From positions 42,805 to 106,804 of the IMG/VR virus record IMGVR_UViG_3300037247_001314: a stretch of 64,000 bases of DNA; one strand, 5' to 3'. This DNA comes from a virus. Numbering within the stretch: the first letter of the stretch is position 1; the number at the start of each line of letters is the position of its first letter. The notes beneath the pieces were generated by a model. It made no database searches. It was given only the letters and a program-made list of their open reading frames with translations, and was not told the DNA's origin. The position numbers and the translations under genes are program-made. This document shows, piece after piece, positions 23,704-32,040 of the stretch.

Positions 23704-24313
23704 CGTCGCTGTCCTTTGGGTCGAGTTCGCCGGTAGTTACGCCACCGTGCAAATAGCGATGAAGGTCTTTCTTTCCTCGCATACTCTCGTCGATGATGTC
23801 GTCCACCTGCTCAGGGGAGAGGACGGCTTTGGGGTCCGTCTTCTCAGCCACATCCATCGGACATGGCACGCCTTCTTGGCTGCCGGAGTCGTACGGTTCG
23901 TTAAGCACAGCGAGGTGATCGACCTCCTCGACAACACGCGTGACGGTCAGCTTCAACTCGCTCGCGCCCGGCTCAACATCGACAACGTCGTCAGCGCTGT
24001 ATTGGAACGTGTGAAGGGAGTCTGGAGCCGTAAGTAGTTCCCAAGCGGTCCCGCACATTACGCACTTACCCTCGTGGTAGCTGGTCGACCCGCAAGCGCG
24101 GCAATGACGCTTAGTCTGTCCCACGCGCACGCCGCCTATTTCCAGACGGGAGATGCGTGGTGTGAAGCCGGCTTTGGGTGGCTGCGCACGTGCCGCGATG
24201 AGCGCGTCGCACGCGGCGTGTAATCGTTCCTCTGCGTTTGGATCGTCCGACACTCCAGACGTCCGCCACGCGAGAGCCGCTTCAATAACGCCGTCTTCTT
24301 CTTCGGTGAGCAT
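23696..24313 (-). CDS. Zinc-ribbon protein
   Basis: 205 residues. HCRACGSTSYHEGKCVMCGT near residue 70 is a compact CxxC...CxxC ribbon. The N-terminus is helical and the rest is acidic with no known fold. It shares the short string LHTFQY with the large protein 24812..26752; probably coincidental. Confidence 0.6.
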   Translation of the reverse strand: MLTEEEDGVIEAALAWRTSGVSDDPNAEERLHAACDALIAARAQPPKAGFTPRISRLEIGGVRVGQTKRHCRACGSTSYHEGKCVMCGTAWELLTAPDSLHTFQYSADDVVDVEPGASELKLTVTRVVEEVDHLAVLNEPYDSGSQEGVPCPMDVAEKTDPKAVLSPEQVDDIIDESMRGKKDLHRYLHGGVTTGELDPKDSDDG

Positions 24314-24315
24314 CG

Positions 24316-24567
24316 TCAGCCCCCCATGGTGCCGAGTTCTTCATCTGAAGGCTCGCGCGGTTGTTGTTTTGTGAGAACACGAATCGTCGTGCCAGCGAGC
24401 ACTGCCCGTGCCCGCGAGACAGCTGCAATCTGTTTGTCCTCGTCGTCGATATCGATGTCGTGTAGCGAGGTCTCTGCCCCGAGTCTACTAAGCACCTCAG
24501 CAATGTACGCAGCGGCAGTTGTCTTCCCGCTTCTCCAGGGGCCTTCAACGGTAATCGTAATGGTCAT
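24316..24567 (-). CDS. Mini P-loop NTPase-like protein
   Basis: Eighty-three residues. ITVEGPWRSGKTTAAAYIAE contains a complete Walker A (GPWRSGKTT, 9-17) after a beta strand, as in nucleotide kinases. LHDIDIDDED could supply a Walker B-like acidic strand. Only about half the length of the smallest kinases, so it may be a truncated or regulatory ATP-binding protein. Directly abuts the upstream stop. Confidence 0.6.
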   Translation of the reverse strand: MTITITVEGPWRSGKTTAAAYIAEVLSRLGAETSLHDIDIDDEDKQIAAVSRARAVLAGTTIRVLTKQQPREPSDEELGTMGG

Positions 24568-24822
24568 CTAATCCTCCTCGTCGTGTGAAATCATCTCAGC
24601 CGACCAGCCTCCAGGGGCGGAGGTCTTCTTCTCGGCGAGCTTGGCTTTGCATTGGCCCACCGCCTCCTTGGCGACATCTGGACACATGACTTCGTTGGCG
24701 CCCATGACGAGGTGCCCGTGCTCGGTGCTCTTGCAGCCAAGGCAAGGTGGGTCCGCGCGGGGCCACAAGATGAAAGGGCCGATGTCGAAGTCGATGGTGT
24801 GCTTGTCGTCGTCAGTCGCCAT
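24568..24822 (-). CDS. Small CxxC protein
   Basis: Eighty-four residues with CLGCKSTEHGH and later Cys residues; acidic C-terminus. Overlaps the upstream gene by 11 nt. Unknown. Confidence 0.5.
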   Translation of the reverse strand: MATDDDKHTIDFDIGPFILWPRADPPCLGCKSTEHGHLVMGANEVMCPDVAKEAVGQCKAKLAEKKTSAPGGWSAEMISHDEED

Positions 24823-26752
24823 CGCTGCCTCCCAAGATCATCATCTGCTCGTGCGTGATGAGGCAAAGCTTGTTTGCGTTGAGGTAGTTGTGCAGCGCCT
24901 TCTCGAAAAGCTTCTGGAACGCTGGCCCCTCGGCGAGCGGCTGGACGTCGAGCTCCATGCCCTCAAGGAGGACGGCAGTCATCGTCTGGACATCGTGGGC
25001 TTCCATCCACTCGTCGATCTGCTGCCCGAACTTATGGAGCTTCGAGAACTGCCCGTGCGGCGTGTCGGCGGGGACCTTGAGCGTGATGACAAACACTGGC
25101 GGGCCGAGCTCGTCTGGGGCCAGCGCCTGAACACTCGGCGCGTCTATGGCGAGGTGCGAGTTGTCGGCGCCGGCCACCATTTGGTACCACTTCTCTTTGA
25201 ACTCAGCGAGAGCCTTAGGCGGAACCTCGCCCGTGAACTTGATGACGTCGTTAGGTCGGGGCTCTTTCTCCTCGTGAGGGATGTTGTCGACGTCAATACC
25301 CAGCTGCTTCGCGGCCGTGGGGGACATGCACACATCGGTGGGTGGGCTGAAGTTGTGGGCGCTCTTGATGATGTCGACCGCAGCAGCGACGTCGTCCGCG
25401 TCGATAGGCTTGTGGGTCTGCCAGTTAGGGGTCTCCAAGTTAGAGGTGGGCACTCCCATAGCTGCAACGGCCTTCTTCTCTTTCTTCGTTAAAGGCGCTT
25501 GGGACGCTGTCCAGACAGGAACCCCTTCGGCCTCAGAGATCGCCTTAGCCATCGCAAGCTTCGTGGGCACGGTAGCGAAGTTAGTTGTTGCGGGCGCAGG
25601 CACGACATCGCCCGCGTCCGCCATGGCGGCAACAGCCTTTTGCGCAAGAGTATCTGCGTCCAACCCAATCTTGACGACGTCGCTTTCCCTCACCTTCTTG
25701 AGCAGGTGGAACGTAATGTCGCCGCCCTCGTCGGTAGCCCTGGGCACCACCTTAAGCTCTGCATACGCGGCGGCAGAAGCAGCGGATGAGTAGGGGTTGG
25801 TGAAAGCTTTGAGAGGGTCATCAAACCAGCTTGGCTTTTCCGGCATGAGTGCTGACAAGTCGGACAGGTCGGTACTCACCAGGTTGGCTACCCCCTCCAG
25901 CCCATACTGAAACGTATGTAGGGGGAAGCCCGGCCCTAGCTCCGCATTCGGGTCGTGCGCGTACACATCCCACCCCAGCTTCATCTCCACACCGCTGGGT
26001 GAACTGAGGTCCAGACACTGTTGCAGCGCGACCTGCACGTCTTGAAATACCGCCTGCGACGTCACACCCTCGGGCACGACAACGTGCACACCAACCTTGT
26101 GGCAAGGGGCGGTGCCAAACGAATAACCCGGCATGTGGTCTATTTTCAGCACAGTGAACCCGTACTTTCTCAGGTTCTCCTTCACGAAATAGTCGAGGTC
26201 GTAGTCGGTAACCAGCGTGTGTACAGAGGGTTTGACGTCAACGGCTACGGCAAGCCCCTGGGGCGCGGCCAGCGCGATATGGGCTGGCGGCTTCTTGAGC
26301 TTGATAGAGAAGCCAGGGTTGACGCCGGGCGGTGGGAGAAGCGCGCCTACTAGGGAGACCTTCAACCCAGCCAACTTCTTGAACTCGTTTAAGAGGGCCG
26401 GGTCAACGTCGGCACCCTCCGTCTTCGCAAGAAGGTCGGTGTAATCCATGATGGCGGGCCCTTGCGCCAACGCAGGGTAGCCGCCAACCGCCTTGGTGCT
26501 ATCAAAAGCAGCCTGCCCCTGCACCAACGCATTCACAGAGGGCACCCACTTCACCGGACCTTTTAGGGGGCCAAGCCATTCATTCGTCGACTCGAAGTCG
26601 AAGGCGACGAGCGGTTCCTTAGGTGTCGCGCCAATCGCCTTCATAGGCGCGTCGACGTCGAACAGACTTAGCGACTCGCCGGTGTCCTTTGGCTGCCCAT
26701 CGAACCCCAGCGATACGTGCGGAACCAGGGGCGTGATTTTGATGTCCATCAT
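24812..26752 (-). CDS. Large hypothetical protein
   Basis: 646 residues, the longest unassigned protein of the accessory region. Alternating beta-rich (FTVLKIDHMPGYSFGTAPCH) and Ala/Pro-rich segments suggest several domains; ITLKVPADTPHGQFSKLHKF near the end. No transmembrane segment, signal peptide or catalytic motif recognised. Start is an ATGA overlap. Confidence 0.6.
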   Translation of the reverse strand: MMDIKITPLVPHVSLGFDGQPKDTGESLSLFDVDAPMKAIGATPKEPLVAFDFESTNEWLGPLKGPVKWVPSVNALVQGQAAFDSTKAVGGYPALAQGPAIMDYTDLLAKTEGADVDPALLNEFKKLAGLKVSLVGALLPPPGVNPGFSIKLKKPPAHIALAAPQGLAVAVDVKPSVHTLVTDYDLDYFVKENLRKYGFTVLKIDHMPGYSFGTAPCHKVGVHVVVPEGVTSQAVFQDVQVALQQCLDLSSPSGVEMKLGWDVYAHDPNAELGPGFPLHTFQYGLEGVANLVSTDLSDLSALMPEKPSWFDDPLKAFTNPYSSAASAAAYAELKVVPRATDEGGDITFHLLKKVRESDVVKIGLDADTLAQKAVAAMADAGDVVPAPATTNFATVPTKLAMAKAISEAEGVPVWTASQAPLTKKEKKAVAAMGVPTSNLETPNWQTHKPIDADDVAAAVDIIKSAHNFSPPTDVCMSPTAAKQLGIDVDNIPHEEKEPRPNDVIKFTGEVPPKALAEFKEKWYQMVAGADNSHLAIDAPSVQALAPDELGPPVFVITLKVPADTPHGQFSKLHKFGQQIDEWMEAHDVQTMTAVLLEGMELDVQPLAEGPAFQKLFEKALHNYLNANKLCLITHEQMMILGGSDGD

Positions 26753-27144
26753 GCAGCCTTGAACTCGCGCCGTAGCGTAGCCTCGATACCGGACAGCGCA
26801 TCATCCGTGTAATAGCCTGGGTCCAGTCTGAACGCCGCCATCACCTTGTCGACGAACGCGCCGTTAATGCTGCGGGCCTCTTTGAGCTCACCTGCGCGCT
26901 GCGCGAGGAGAAGCACCTGCCCGTCGATGGTGTCCTGGGCCGCCTCTAGTTTGAGGATGAGTTCCAGAGCTTCTACCGAGGAGGTAGTGGCGGGCTGTTG
27001 TGCAGCGGCGCTTTGTAGCTCTTCAGCGTGAGCCTGAAGCCGTGTGCAGCGGTCGCCCAGTTCAGCAATCATACACACATCGTCGCTGCGGGCCTCGTGG
27101 ATAAGACCGATAGCAGTCCGTATTTTATCATCAGCATCTGACAC
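26749..27144 (-). CDS. Helical hypothetical protein, GTG start
   Basis: 131 residues from GTG 27144, which has GAGGG upstream. Long helices (ALELILKLEAAQDTIDGQVL) suggest a coiled coil. It follows the XRE regulator by 2 nt and may be co-regulated with it. Confidence 0.55.
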   Translation of the reverse strand: MSDADDKIRTAIGLIHEARSDDVCMIAELGDRCTRLQAHAEELQSAAAQQPATTSSVEALELILKLEAAQDTIDGQVLLLAQRAGELKEARSINGAFVDKVMAAFRLDPGYYTDDALSGIEATLRREFKAA

Positions 27145-27146
27145 GA

Positions 27147-27392
27147 TTATCCCTCGGGAAGCAGCGCGGTGACCTTGAGCCCCAACGCATCCGCGATAAC
27201 GCACATCGTGGCCAGCGTCGGGTGGCGGTCACCCCGCTCCAGTTTGAGGATGGCGTCGTAGTGCATGTCGCAAGCGGCTGCCAACTGGGAACGAGTGAGT
27301 TTCTGCTCCCCGCGCACGCCTTCCAGACGCGTGCCGAACCCGGCACGAGCTTGTTTATTAAACTCGCTTGCTTCTTTTTCGGAGTTACCCAT
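27147..27392 (-). CDS. XRE-family HTH regulator (Cro/CI-like)
   Basis: Eighty-one residues. The HTH_3 domain is complete: TRLEGVRGEQKLTRSQLAAA, CDMHYDAILKLERGDRHPTL and TMCVIADALGLKVTALLP match the canonical turn, recognition helix and LExGxxxPxL block. ATG 27392 has AAAGGTGA upstream. A repressor-type protein; the inverted repeats of the class I promoters are obvious candidate sites but binding is not shown. Confidence 0.85.
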   Translation of the reverse strand: MGNSEKEASEFNKQARAGFGTRLEGVRGEQKLTRSQLAAACDMHYDAILKLERGDRHPTLATMCVIADALGLKVTALLPEG

Positions 27393-27407
27393 GATCACCT
27401 TTCAGAG

Positions 27408-28160
27408 TTAAAGGAACGCTTCCTCGTCGAAGTTTGCGAAGTATTCGGATGTGTAATACTTGTCGGCAAGCACTTTCCTACGAGGACGAGGCGCCGGCCT
27501 GGCAGCTTGAGCCCGTCGTTTTTGCCAAAGACGGTCTTTGTCGGTGCCTACCGAAAAGTTCCCCTCGCGCAGGGCAGCGCAGAGGTCTAGGTCGTCGGTG
27601 ATGGGACGCTTGAACTCCGTCCAAACGACGCCGAGCATGCTCGCATGGTGCGCGTCGCTGCCGGCTGTAATGGGCAGCCCCATCGAAATCGCAGCCTGCC
27701 GTGCCAACCGATTGGTCTCGCGGTGGTCCACCTCAACCTGACCGTTGTAGCCCTCGACGGCGGCAAGACCCGTGAGTTCTTTGAGCCGCTCCCCCGCGGA
27801 CCTCTTGTACACTTTGTACGGATGGGGCAGCACACAAGCGCCGCCCATCGCGTTGACCTCGTCAATGACCGCTTGGGTGTCGGGGTACATCCCCCACGCC
27901 CCCCACGGGACGTCCACACCAAAAATCAGTAGATGGTTGAGGCTCGTGCTGTACTCGACGCCGATGAACGCGCGGATGCCTGCTTCTTCCAAGGCCGCAG
28001 CCACTCGGTAAACCTCCGTGTTGTCCTCGACGGTGTTGGCATGGTGATCGGTGAGGCAAACCCCATCCAACCCGGTAGACACCGCGGCCCGCACGATGTC
28101 CGCGGCCGGACTCCGGCCGTCGCTGCCCAACGTATGCGCATGTAAATCAACCTTGAACAT
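27408..28160 (-). CDS. PHP-domain metal-dependent phosphoesterase
   Basis: 250 residues. PHP motifs: VDLHAHTLGSDG (H7, H9), LTDHHANT (about 37-44), VLPHPYKVY (about 117-125) and GSDAHHAS (about 180), giving the usual metal ligands. C-terminal ~45 residues are a basic Pro/Arg linker plus acidic-aromatic tail (YFANFDEEAFL). Such domains hydrolyse phosphoesters, for example nucleoside or histidinol phosphates; substrate unknown. ATG 28160 has GGAGG and lies 11 nt from the predicted start of the adjoining promoter. Confidence 0.85.
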   Translation of the reverse strand: MFKVDLHAHTLGSDGRSPAADIVRAAVSTGLDGVCLTDHHANTVEDNTEVYRVAAALEEAGIRAFIGVEYSTSLNHLLIFGVDVPWGAWGMYPDTQAVIDEVNAMGGACVLPHPYKVYKRSAGERLKELTGLAAVEGYNGQVEVDHRETNRLARQAAISMGLPITAGSDAHHASMLGVVWTEFKRPITDDLDLCAALREGNFSVGTDKDRLWQKRRAQAARPAPRPRRKVLADKYYTSEYFANFDEEAFL

Positions 28161-28177
28161 CCCAGCCTCCACCAACC

Positions 28178-28215
28178 AGCATAGCAGCGGGCACATTGCT
28201 GTCAAGACAAAAGAC
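28178..28215 (-). promoter_or_regulatory. Class I promoter upstream of the PHP gene
   Basis: TTGACA (28200-28205), 16-nt spacer with GCAATGTGCCC, TATGCT (28178-28183). Upstream GTCTTTTGTC replaces the usual AGACAAATGTCT half. Predicted start near 28171. Confidence 0.75.
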
Positions 28216-28219
28216 TTGG

Positions 28220-28525
28220 TTATTCACATTTCCGTGAAAGCAGCCGCAGCTGCAACGAACAATCTTGAAGAGCGGCGTGCGACTGTCGGTCCCAATAGTC
28301 GCAGCGAGCCATGAGCCGCTGGCCATAGTCCAGACAGTAGTCGGTGAGCTCTCCCTCCACCGAAGATATTTGCACATCGAGAGTCGTGGCGGCGCGTGCA
28401 TCCGCTAAGGCCTGGTTAGCCTCCCTGAGTTCGGTGCGCAGATGCATCGAAAGCAGCACGCCTACAAACGTCAAAGCCACGAAAGCAAAGGTAACCCCGC
28501 GCGGGATCGGGGCAGGCTTAAGCAT
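28220..28525 (-). CDS. Membrane-anchored protein
   Basis: 101 residues. MLKPAPIPRG then VTFAFVALTFVGVLLSMHL is an uncleaved signal anchor; the rest is a helical, Cys-containing domain. ATG 28525 forms the junction ATGCTTAA. The Rz-like layout (anchor plus helix) is suggestive of a spanin but too weak to call. Confidence 0.55.
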   Translation of the reverse strand: MLKPAPIPRGVTFAFVALTFVGVLLSMHLRTELREANQALADARAATTLDVQISSVEGELTDYCLDYGQRLMARCDYWDRQSHAALQDCSLQLRLLSRKCE

Positions 28526-29021
28526 TTTTGAGCGCTGCATCTGCGAGGGCATGTGCGCCCTCTAAGGTTTCGGTAGCGCCGATGGTCTGGAGCGCGACGC
28601 GCATCCGGCCGACGCTGATGATGGTCGTACGACCAACCTCGCTGTCGAGGAAGATAGCGGCAGCAAACTCTGGTTTGCCGCGTTTAGCCACCTCCGCTTC
28701 CAGCTCTACCACCCTCTCGCGAAGATGTTGGAGGGTCTGTCTCTCGCTGTCGTCGTGACTCGTCATCTTTTCCTCTGCTTTCGTAGGCGCGCTCTTTAGC
28801 GGACGGAGAGCGAAGAGTTCTTTTTCAAGTTCCCCGATGCGGTCGAGCAGCCCCCGCTCGTACTCATCTTCTTCTTTGGCTGCAGCCGCATCCGTATTGT
28901 CGCGGGCTGCGTACACCTCGTCTAGCTCCGCCTCTGCGTCAGCCAGTGCTTCCAGAAGAGATTGGTTTGTCCCCGTCTGGACCTGAGCGAGGCGAAGGTG
29001 TCGACGAAGCCAAGGGATCAT
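28518..29021 (-). CDS. Coiled-coil hypothetical protein
   Basis: 167 residues from ATG 29021, which has AAGGAGC upstream. ALADAEAELDEVYAARDNTD and LQHLRERVVELEAEVAKRGK are coiled-coil helices. Overlaps the upstream gene by 83 nt. Unknown. Confidence 0.55.
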   Translation of the reverse strand: MIPWLRRHLRLAQVQTGTNQSLLEALADAEAELDEVYAARDNTDAAAAKEEDEYERGLLDRIGELEKELFALRPLKSAPTKAEEKMTSHDDSERQTLQHLRERVVELEAEVAKRGKPEFAAAIFLDSEVGRTTIISVGRMRVALQTIGATETLEGAHALADAALKNA

Positions 29022-29388
29022 CTGTGGCTCCTTGAGCTACTTTGGATGCGAGGAGCACTCGCCCCTTGAGCAGTTGATACTGCTCGAAAGAAATCGCCCG
29101 AGCGCGTCGGGCTGTGACGATGATACCCTTGACGCGGCCTTGCTCAAATGCACGACGCTGCGCAACTTCCGACTTCTGCCCCAGGAGAGCAGCAGCCATG
29201 TCGTGCGAGATGTCAGGGGGGATAGGGACGGCGAGTTCGTGGGTCAACACTTGGATTTTCTTGATAGCCTCGTCGAGAACTTCAGCCATGCGCGCATCAA
29301 ACTTCCCGTCTGGAAACGCTGGCAAGTCCCCTTTGCTCGTGGGAGTCGGCTTCGCCTTTGCAGCGCTCTTCTTCTTACGTGCAGCCAT
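28939..29388 (-). CDS. Hypothetical protein with basic N-terminus
   Basis: 149 residues. MAARKKKSAAKAKPTPTSKG is H1-tail-like; the middle (DISHDMAAALLGQKSEVAQR) is helical; Ser/Pro-rich end. Start follows the upstream stop within a few nt. Unknown. Confidence 0.55.
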   Translation of the reverse strand: MAARKKKSAAKAKPTPTSKGDLPAFPDGKFDARMAEVLDEAIKKIQVLTHELAVPIPPDISHDMAAALLGQKSEVAQRRAFEQGRVKGIIVTARRARAISFEQYQLLKGRVLLASKVAQGATDDPLASSTPSPRSGPDGDKPISSGSTG

Positions 29389-29390
29389 GG

Positions 29391-29720
29391 CTATCCCGGA
29401 ATGATGATGGGTACGTGAGCGTCCTGCGTCTTGGCGACGAGAGAGGCCAACACTCGAAGATGCAGCTCCTCAGCCAAAGCAGTGGGGATGTTTCGCGTCC
29501 GCTGCAGAGCAGCGACTGTTCCCTGGGCGCTGCCGGCAGCCATGAGAAACGCTTGCGTCAAGCGCTGAGCCTTTTCTGCAGAGCCAGGCTGATTCGGGTC
29601 GATGGCCTCAATCTCCGCGCGCTTGAGCGAGATCGCGTCCACCATTTCCAAAAGCCAGTTCTTGCACTCTTCCTCGCTTTCGAGAAACCAGCCTATTTCT
29701 TGGGAAAGTTGAGCAAACAT
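29391..29720 (-). CDS. Helical hypothetical protein
   Basis: 109 residues, helical throughout (AEKAQRLTQAFLMAAGSAQG). Lies between two hypothetical genes upstream of the coiled-coil pair. Unknown. Confidence 0.5.
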   Translation of the reverse strand: MFAQLSQEIGWFLESEEECKNWLLEMVDAISLKRAEIEAIDPNQPGSAEKAQRLTQAFLMAAGSAQGTVAALQRTRNIPTALAEELHLRVLASLVAKTQDAHVPIIIPG

Positions 29721-29729
29721 AAAAACCCC

Positions 29730-29978
29730 TTAATGCATTTTGTCTGGAGCGAACTGTCCTGCAGCTTCCGCTTCCAGAAGGTCCGCTATCTGTCGCAGCA
29801 ACGCCCACGGTCCGAGTACGTGCTGCGAACGTTTCGCCGTGCCTTTGACGCCGTGCACAGTGTACTTCGCCTTGATTTCGAAAGAACCCGGCACGGAATC
29901 CGCATTCGGGTCAGCCCGTCGAAAATCCAGCTCATTGAAGACGCTGAAATCATCCAACGTGATGGTGTCGCCCGCCAT
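29730..29978 (-). CDS. Small hypothetical protein
   Basis: Eighty-two residues. SFEIKAKYTVHGVKGTAKRS is beta-rich, followed by a helix (PWALLRQIADLLEAEAAG). Starts 3 nt after the Dam gene. Unknown. Confidence 0.5.
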   Translation of the reverse strand: MAGDTITLDDFSVFNELDFRRADPNADSVPGSFEIKAKYTVHGVKGTAKRSQHVLGPWALLRQIADLLEAEAAGQFAPDKMH

Positions 29979-29981
29979 TGT

Positions 29982-30806
29982 TCAGCCCGTCGCCAGCAGC
30001 TCGTTGATGGCGCCACGGCCAGCGCCGTCGCAGCTGATGGAGTGCTGCGTGGCGAGTGTCTGGACTTCGGCTTCGGGCCAAAGAAATGACATGAGCGGCC
30101 CGAGTTCGTCGGCCGTGCTGTTGGAGTAGATGACAAACGCGCCAGCGTTACGCCACTTCCAAATCTGACAGAGAAGCTCGACGTGGTCGGCGTGCGTGAA
30201 ACCATCAGCGGAGTACCCGTCAAAAGTTCCGTAATAGGGTGGGTCGACGTAGACGACGGCGCCAGGAGCGACGACGAGGTCAGTGTACGGCTCGTATCGA
30301 AGTTCTACGTATTGCAGAGTCTCGTGCCAAGCTTTGATGTTCCCCTCGTCGAGGATTGTAGCCTTCGCGTACTTTCCCCACGACGAGTTGAGTTCACCCT
30401 TTCGATTCAGACGCCACAGCCCGTTGAACGCCGTCTGCTTCAGAAACACGAAGCGCGCAGGCGTGCGTTCACCTTGGTTCCAGAGGTCGCGTTGCTCGTA
30501 ATAAAGCCGCTCAGCGTCACGCTGCGGATGGTGATACTTGCGCTGAAAATAAAGCAGATTGGCGAGGAGTTCTTCCATCCGTTTTGGATCCTGCACCGCG
30601 AAGTACAAATCCATAAGTCCGTCGTTAATGTCACCAAGCGAAACGCGGGCGCACTCGTTGAGGTCCTCGTTGGCAATGAGTTCGCAGAAAACTGCCGCAC
30701 CGCCAGCAAAAGGCTCATGGTACTCGGTCATCACGACGGGCACATGCTCGGTGATGACGGGGGCCAAGCGAGTCTTGCCCCCCACATATTTTATCAATGG
30801 CTTCAC
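29982..30806 (-). CDS. D12-class N6-adenine DNA methyltransferase (Dam-like)
   Basis: 274 residues. KYVGGKTRLAP (6-16) is the N-terminal D12 motif, EPFAGGAAVF the AdoMet loop, and VYVDPPYYGT the catalytic DPPY. FLKQTAFNGLWRLNRKGELN matches the target-recognition side of Dam enzymes (FNGLxRxNxKGxFN). GTG 30806 has GGAGG 7 nt upstream. Methylates adenine in phage DNA; no linked nuclease, so protection from host restriction or timing of DNA functions is more likely than a restriction system. Confidence 0.92.
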   Translation of the reverse strand: MKPLIKYVGGKTRLAPVITEHVPVVMTEYHEPFAGGAAVFCELIANEDLNECARVSLGDINDGLMDLYFAVQDPKRMEELLANLLYFQRKYHHPQRDAERLYYEQRDLWNQGERTPARFVFLKQTAFNGLWRLNRKGELNSSWGKYAKATILDEGNIKAWHETLQYVELRYEPYTDLVVAPGAVVYVDPPYYGTFDGYSADGFTHADHVELLCQIWKWRNAGAFVIYSNSTADELGPLMSFLWPEAEVQTLATQHSISCDGAGRGAINELLATG

Positions 30807-30952
30807 GATCGATCCTCCACATACCCACAACAGCTACAAACCCACTTCACCGTCGACGTGCGAACAAGCGACTCCTCATCACAGCTAGGACACGTCCTGA
30901 CGTCAGGAGACTGTTTGTCGGGTGTTTTCCTCGTCTGGAAACGGTGCGGCAT
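30803..30952 (-). CDS. 49-residue zinc-ribbon protein
   Basis: MPHRFQTRKT start with GAGGAGG before the ATG. CPSCDEESLVRTSTVKWVCS followed by CCGY is a classic zinc ribbon (CxxC...CxCC). It overlaps the end of the ADP-ribosylglycohydrolase gene by 50 nt and the Dam gene by 4 nt. Unknown role. Confidence 0.65.
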   Translation of the reverse strand: MPHRFQTRKTPDKQSPDVRTCPSCDEESLVRTSTVKWVCSCCGYVEDRS

Positions 30953-31961
30953 AGTCCTCCTCCTCAACCTCAAGTAGGTACAGTCGATCGGCTGGGGTCG
31001 ACGAGCGCAGGAGCCTAAAAGCAAGTGCCTGGAGCTCGTCGCTCTTTTCGAGAGCCTCTACCCAATCAGACCTAATGGCCGCAAAACCGTGGAAGGCCCC
31101 AGCGAGCGCGCCTGCAATGGACGCGATGCTGTCGCTGTCTCCGGGGCTGGTCGCAGCCGTAAGCACCACATCCTCGTGGCCAGCGTCGACCTCGCGAAGG
31201 AAGACGAAGAGCGCGGCGGCGATGGCCTCATGGCCAGCCCACCCACGCCACATATCGAGCATGTCGTCGGTCTCGCAAAACTTGTCCGACGCTGACGCCT
31301 CAGCCTGCACGAGCATATCCCCGGTAGCCTGGTCGTACTTGTAGGCCGCGTCCTGCATAAACGACGCGATGCGTGCAGGGTCGTAATCGCGCAGAGCAGC
31401 CCATACACCCACAGCAAGCGCAGCACTGGCCGCCATGGCCAGCGGAGCCCCGTGCGTGAGTCGGCTATGCTCGGCCGCTGTCGTCATCGCGCGCTCTCGG
31501 TCCTCAAAGTAGAAGAGCCCATACGGGTGCGAGCGCATGACGCTGCCACAACCTCCAGCCCCTTCATTGTTGACGGGCCCGCCAGCTTCTCGCCACGGAA
31601 CTTTGCCCGACGCGAGCTTTGCGCAACCAGCCATACACGCAGCGCCCGGCGCGCGATTGTTCTCGGCGCTCCTGTACCAAGCAATGAAGTCTTCCGCTAT
31701 CTCGCTAGCGGCAGCGTCGAGCGAAGCACTTCGCCCCGCTCGGATGAGCCCTTCACTGACTGCGCGAGCCATCTGTGTGTCGTCGCTGTAAAACGCAACA
31801 CGTTCGCCGTTAAGCTCACGCCGGCAAAGGTGCAAGCCATCAGGAAATCGACGACGGATGTCCGCCATCGAGCAAAACTCAACTTCATAGCCAAGCGCGT
31901 CCCCGATGGCAGCCCCTGCGATACACCCCTTGAACTTGTCTCTCAGATCGATTGTAGGCAT
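30903..31961 (-). CDS. ADP-ribosylglycohydrolase (DraG/ARH family)
   Basis: 352 residues. Family blocks in order: GAAIGDALG (16-24), YSDDTQMARAVSEGL (about 58-72, metal-binding DDT), GGCGSVMRSHPYG (about 138-150) and GDSDSIASIAGALAGA (about 272-287, second metal motif). Removes ADP-ribose from proteins or nucleic acid. In a phage it could undo host ADP-ribosyltransferase defence (such as DarT-type) or reset a viral modification; neither is shown. First gene after its own class I promoter; AAGGAGG precedes the ATG. Confidence 0.88.
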   Translation of the reverse strand: MPTIDLRDKFKGCIAGAAIGDALGYEVEFCSMADIRRRFPDGLHLCRRELNGERVAFYSDDTQMARAVSEGLIRAGRSASLDAAASEIAEDFIAWYRSAENNRAPGAACMAGCAKLASGKVPWREAGGPVNNEGAGGCGSVMRSHPYGLFYFEDRERAMTTAAEHSRLTHGAPLAMAASAALAVGVWAALRDYDPARIASFMQDAAYKYDQATGDMLVQAEASASDKFCETDDMLDMWRGWAGHEAIAAALFVFLREVDAGHEDVVLTAATSPGDSDSIASIAGALAGAFHGFAAIRSDWVEALEKSDELQALAFRLLRSSTPADRLYLLEVEEEDYAAPFPDEENTRQTVS

Positions 31962-31987
31962 AAGGCCCTCCTTTGTGTCTGGAAACT

Positions 31988-32026
31988 AGCGTAGGGCAGT
32001 ATGCCCGCTCTGTCAAGACAAATGTC
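31988..32026 (-). promoter_or_regulatory. Class I promoter upstream of the ADP-ribosylglycohydrolase
   Basis: TTGACA (32011-32016), 17-nt spacer with GGGCATACTGCCC, TACGCT (31988-31993), and GACATTTGTC upstream. The spacer repeat is shifted towards the -10 compared with the other promoters. Confidence 0.75.
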
Positions 32027-32040
32027 GTGGGGCGGATCTA

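Noticed and set aside
24641-25492. Other long plus-strand frames (also 38393-39307, 4966-6129, 57951-58817)
   Set aside because: All lie opposite solid minus-strand genes, lack ribosome sites and have shadow-like composition.
28220-28525. Spanin call for the anchored 101-residue protein
   Set aside because: Topology fits but no Rz features or lysis neighbours, so left as membrane protein.
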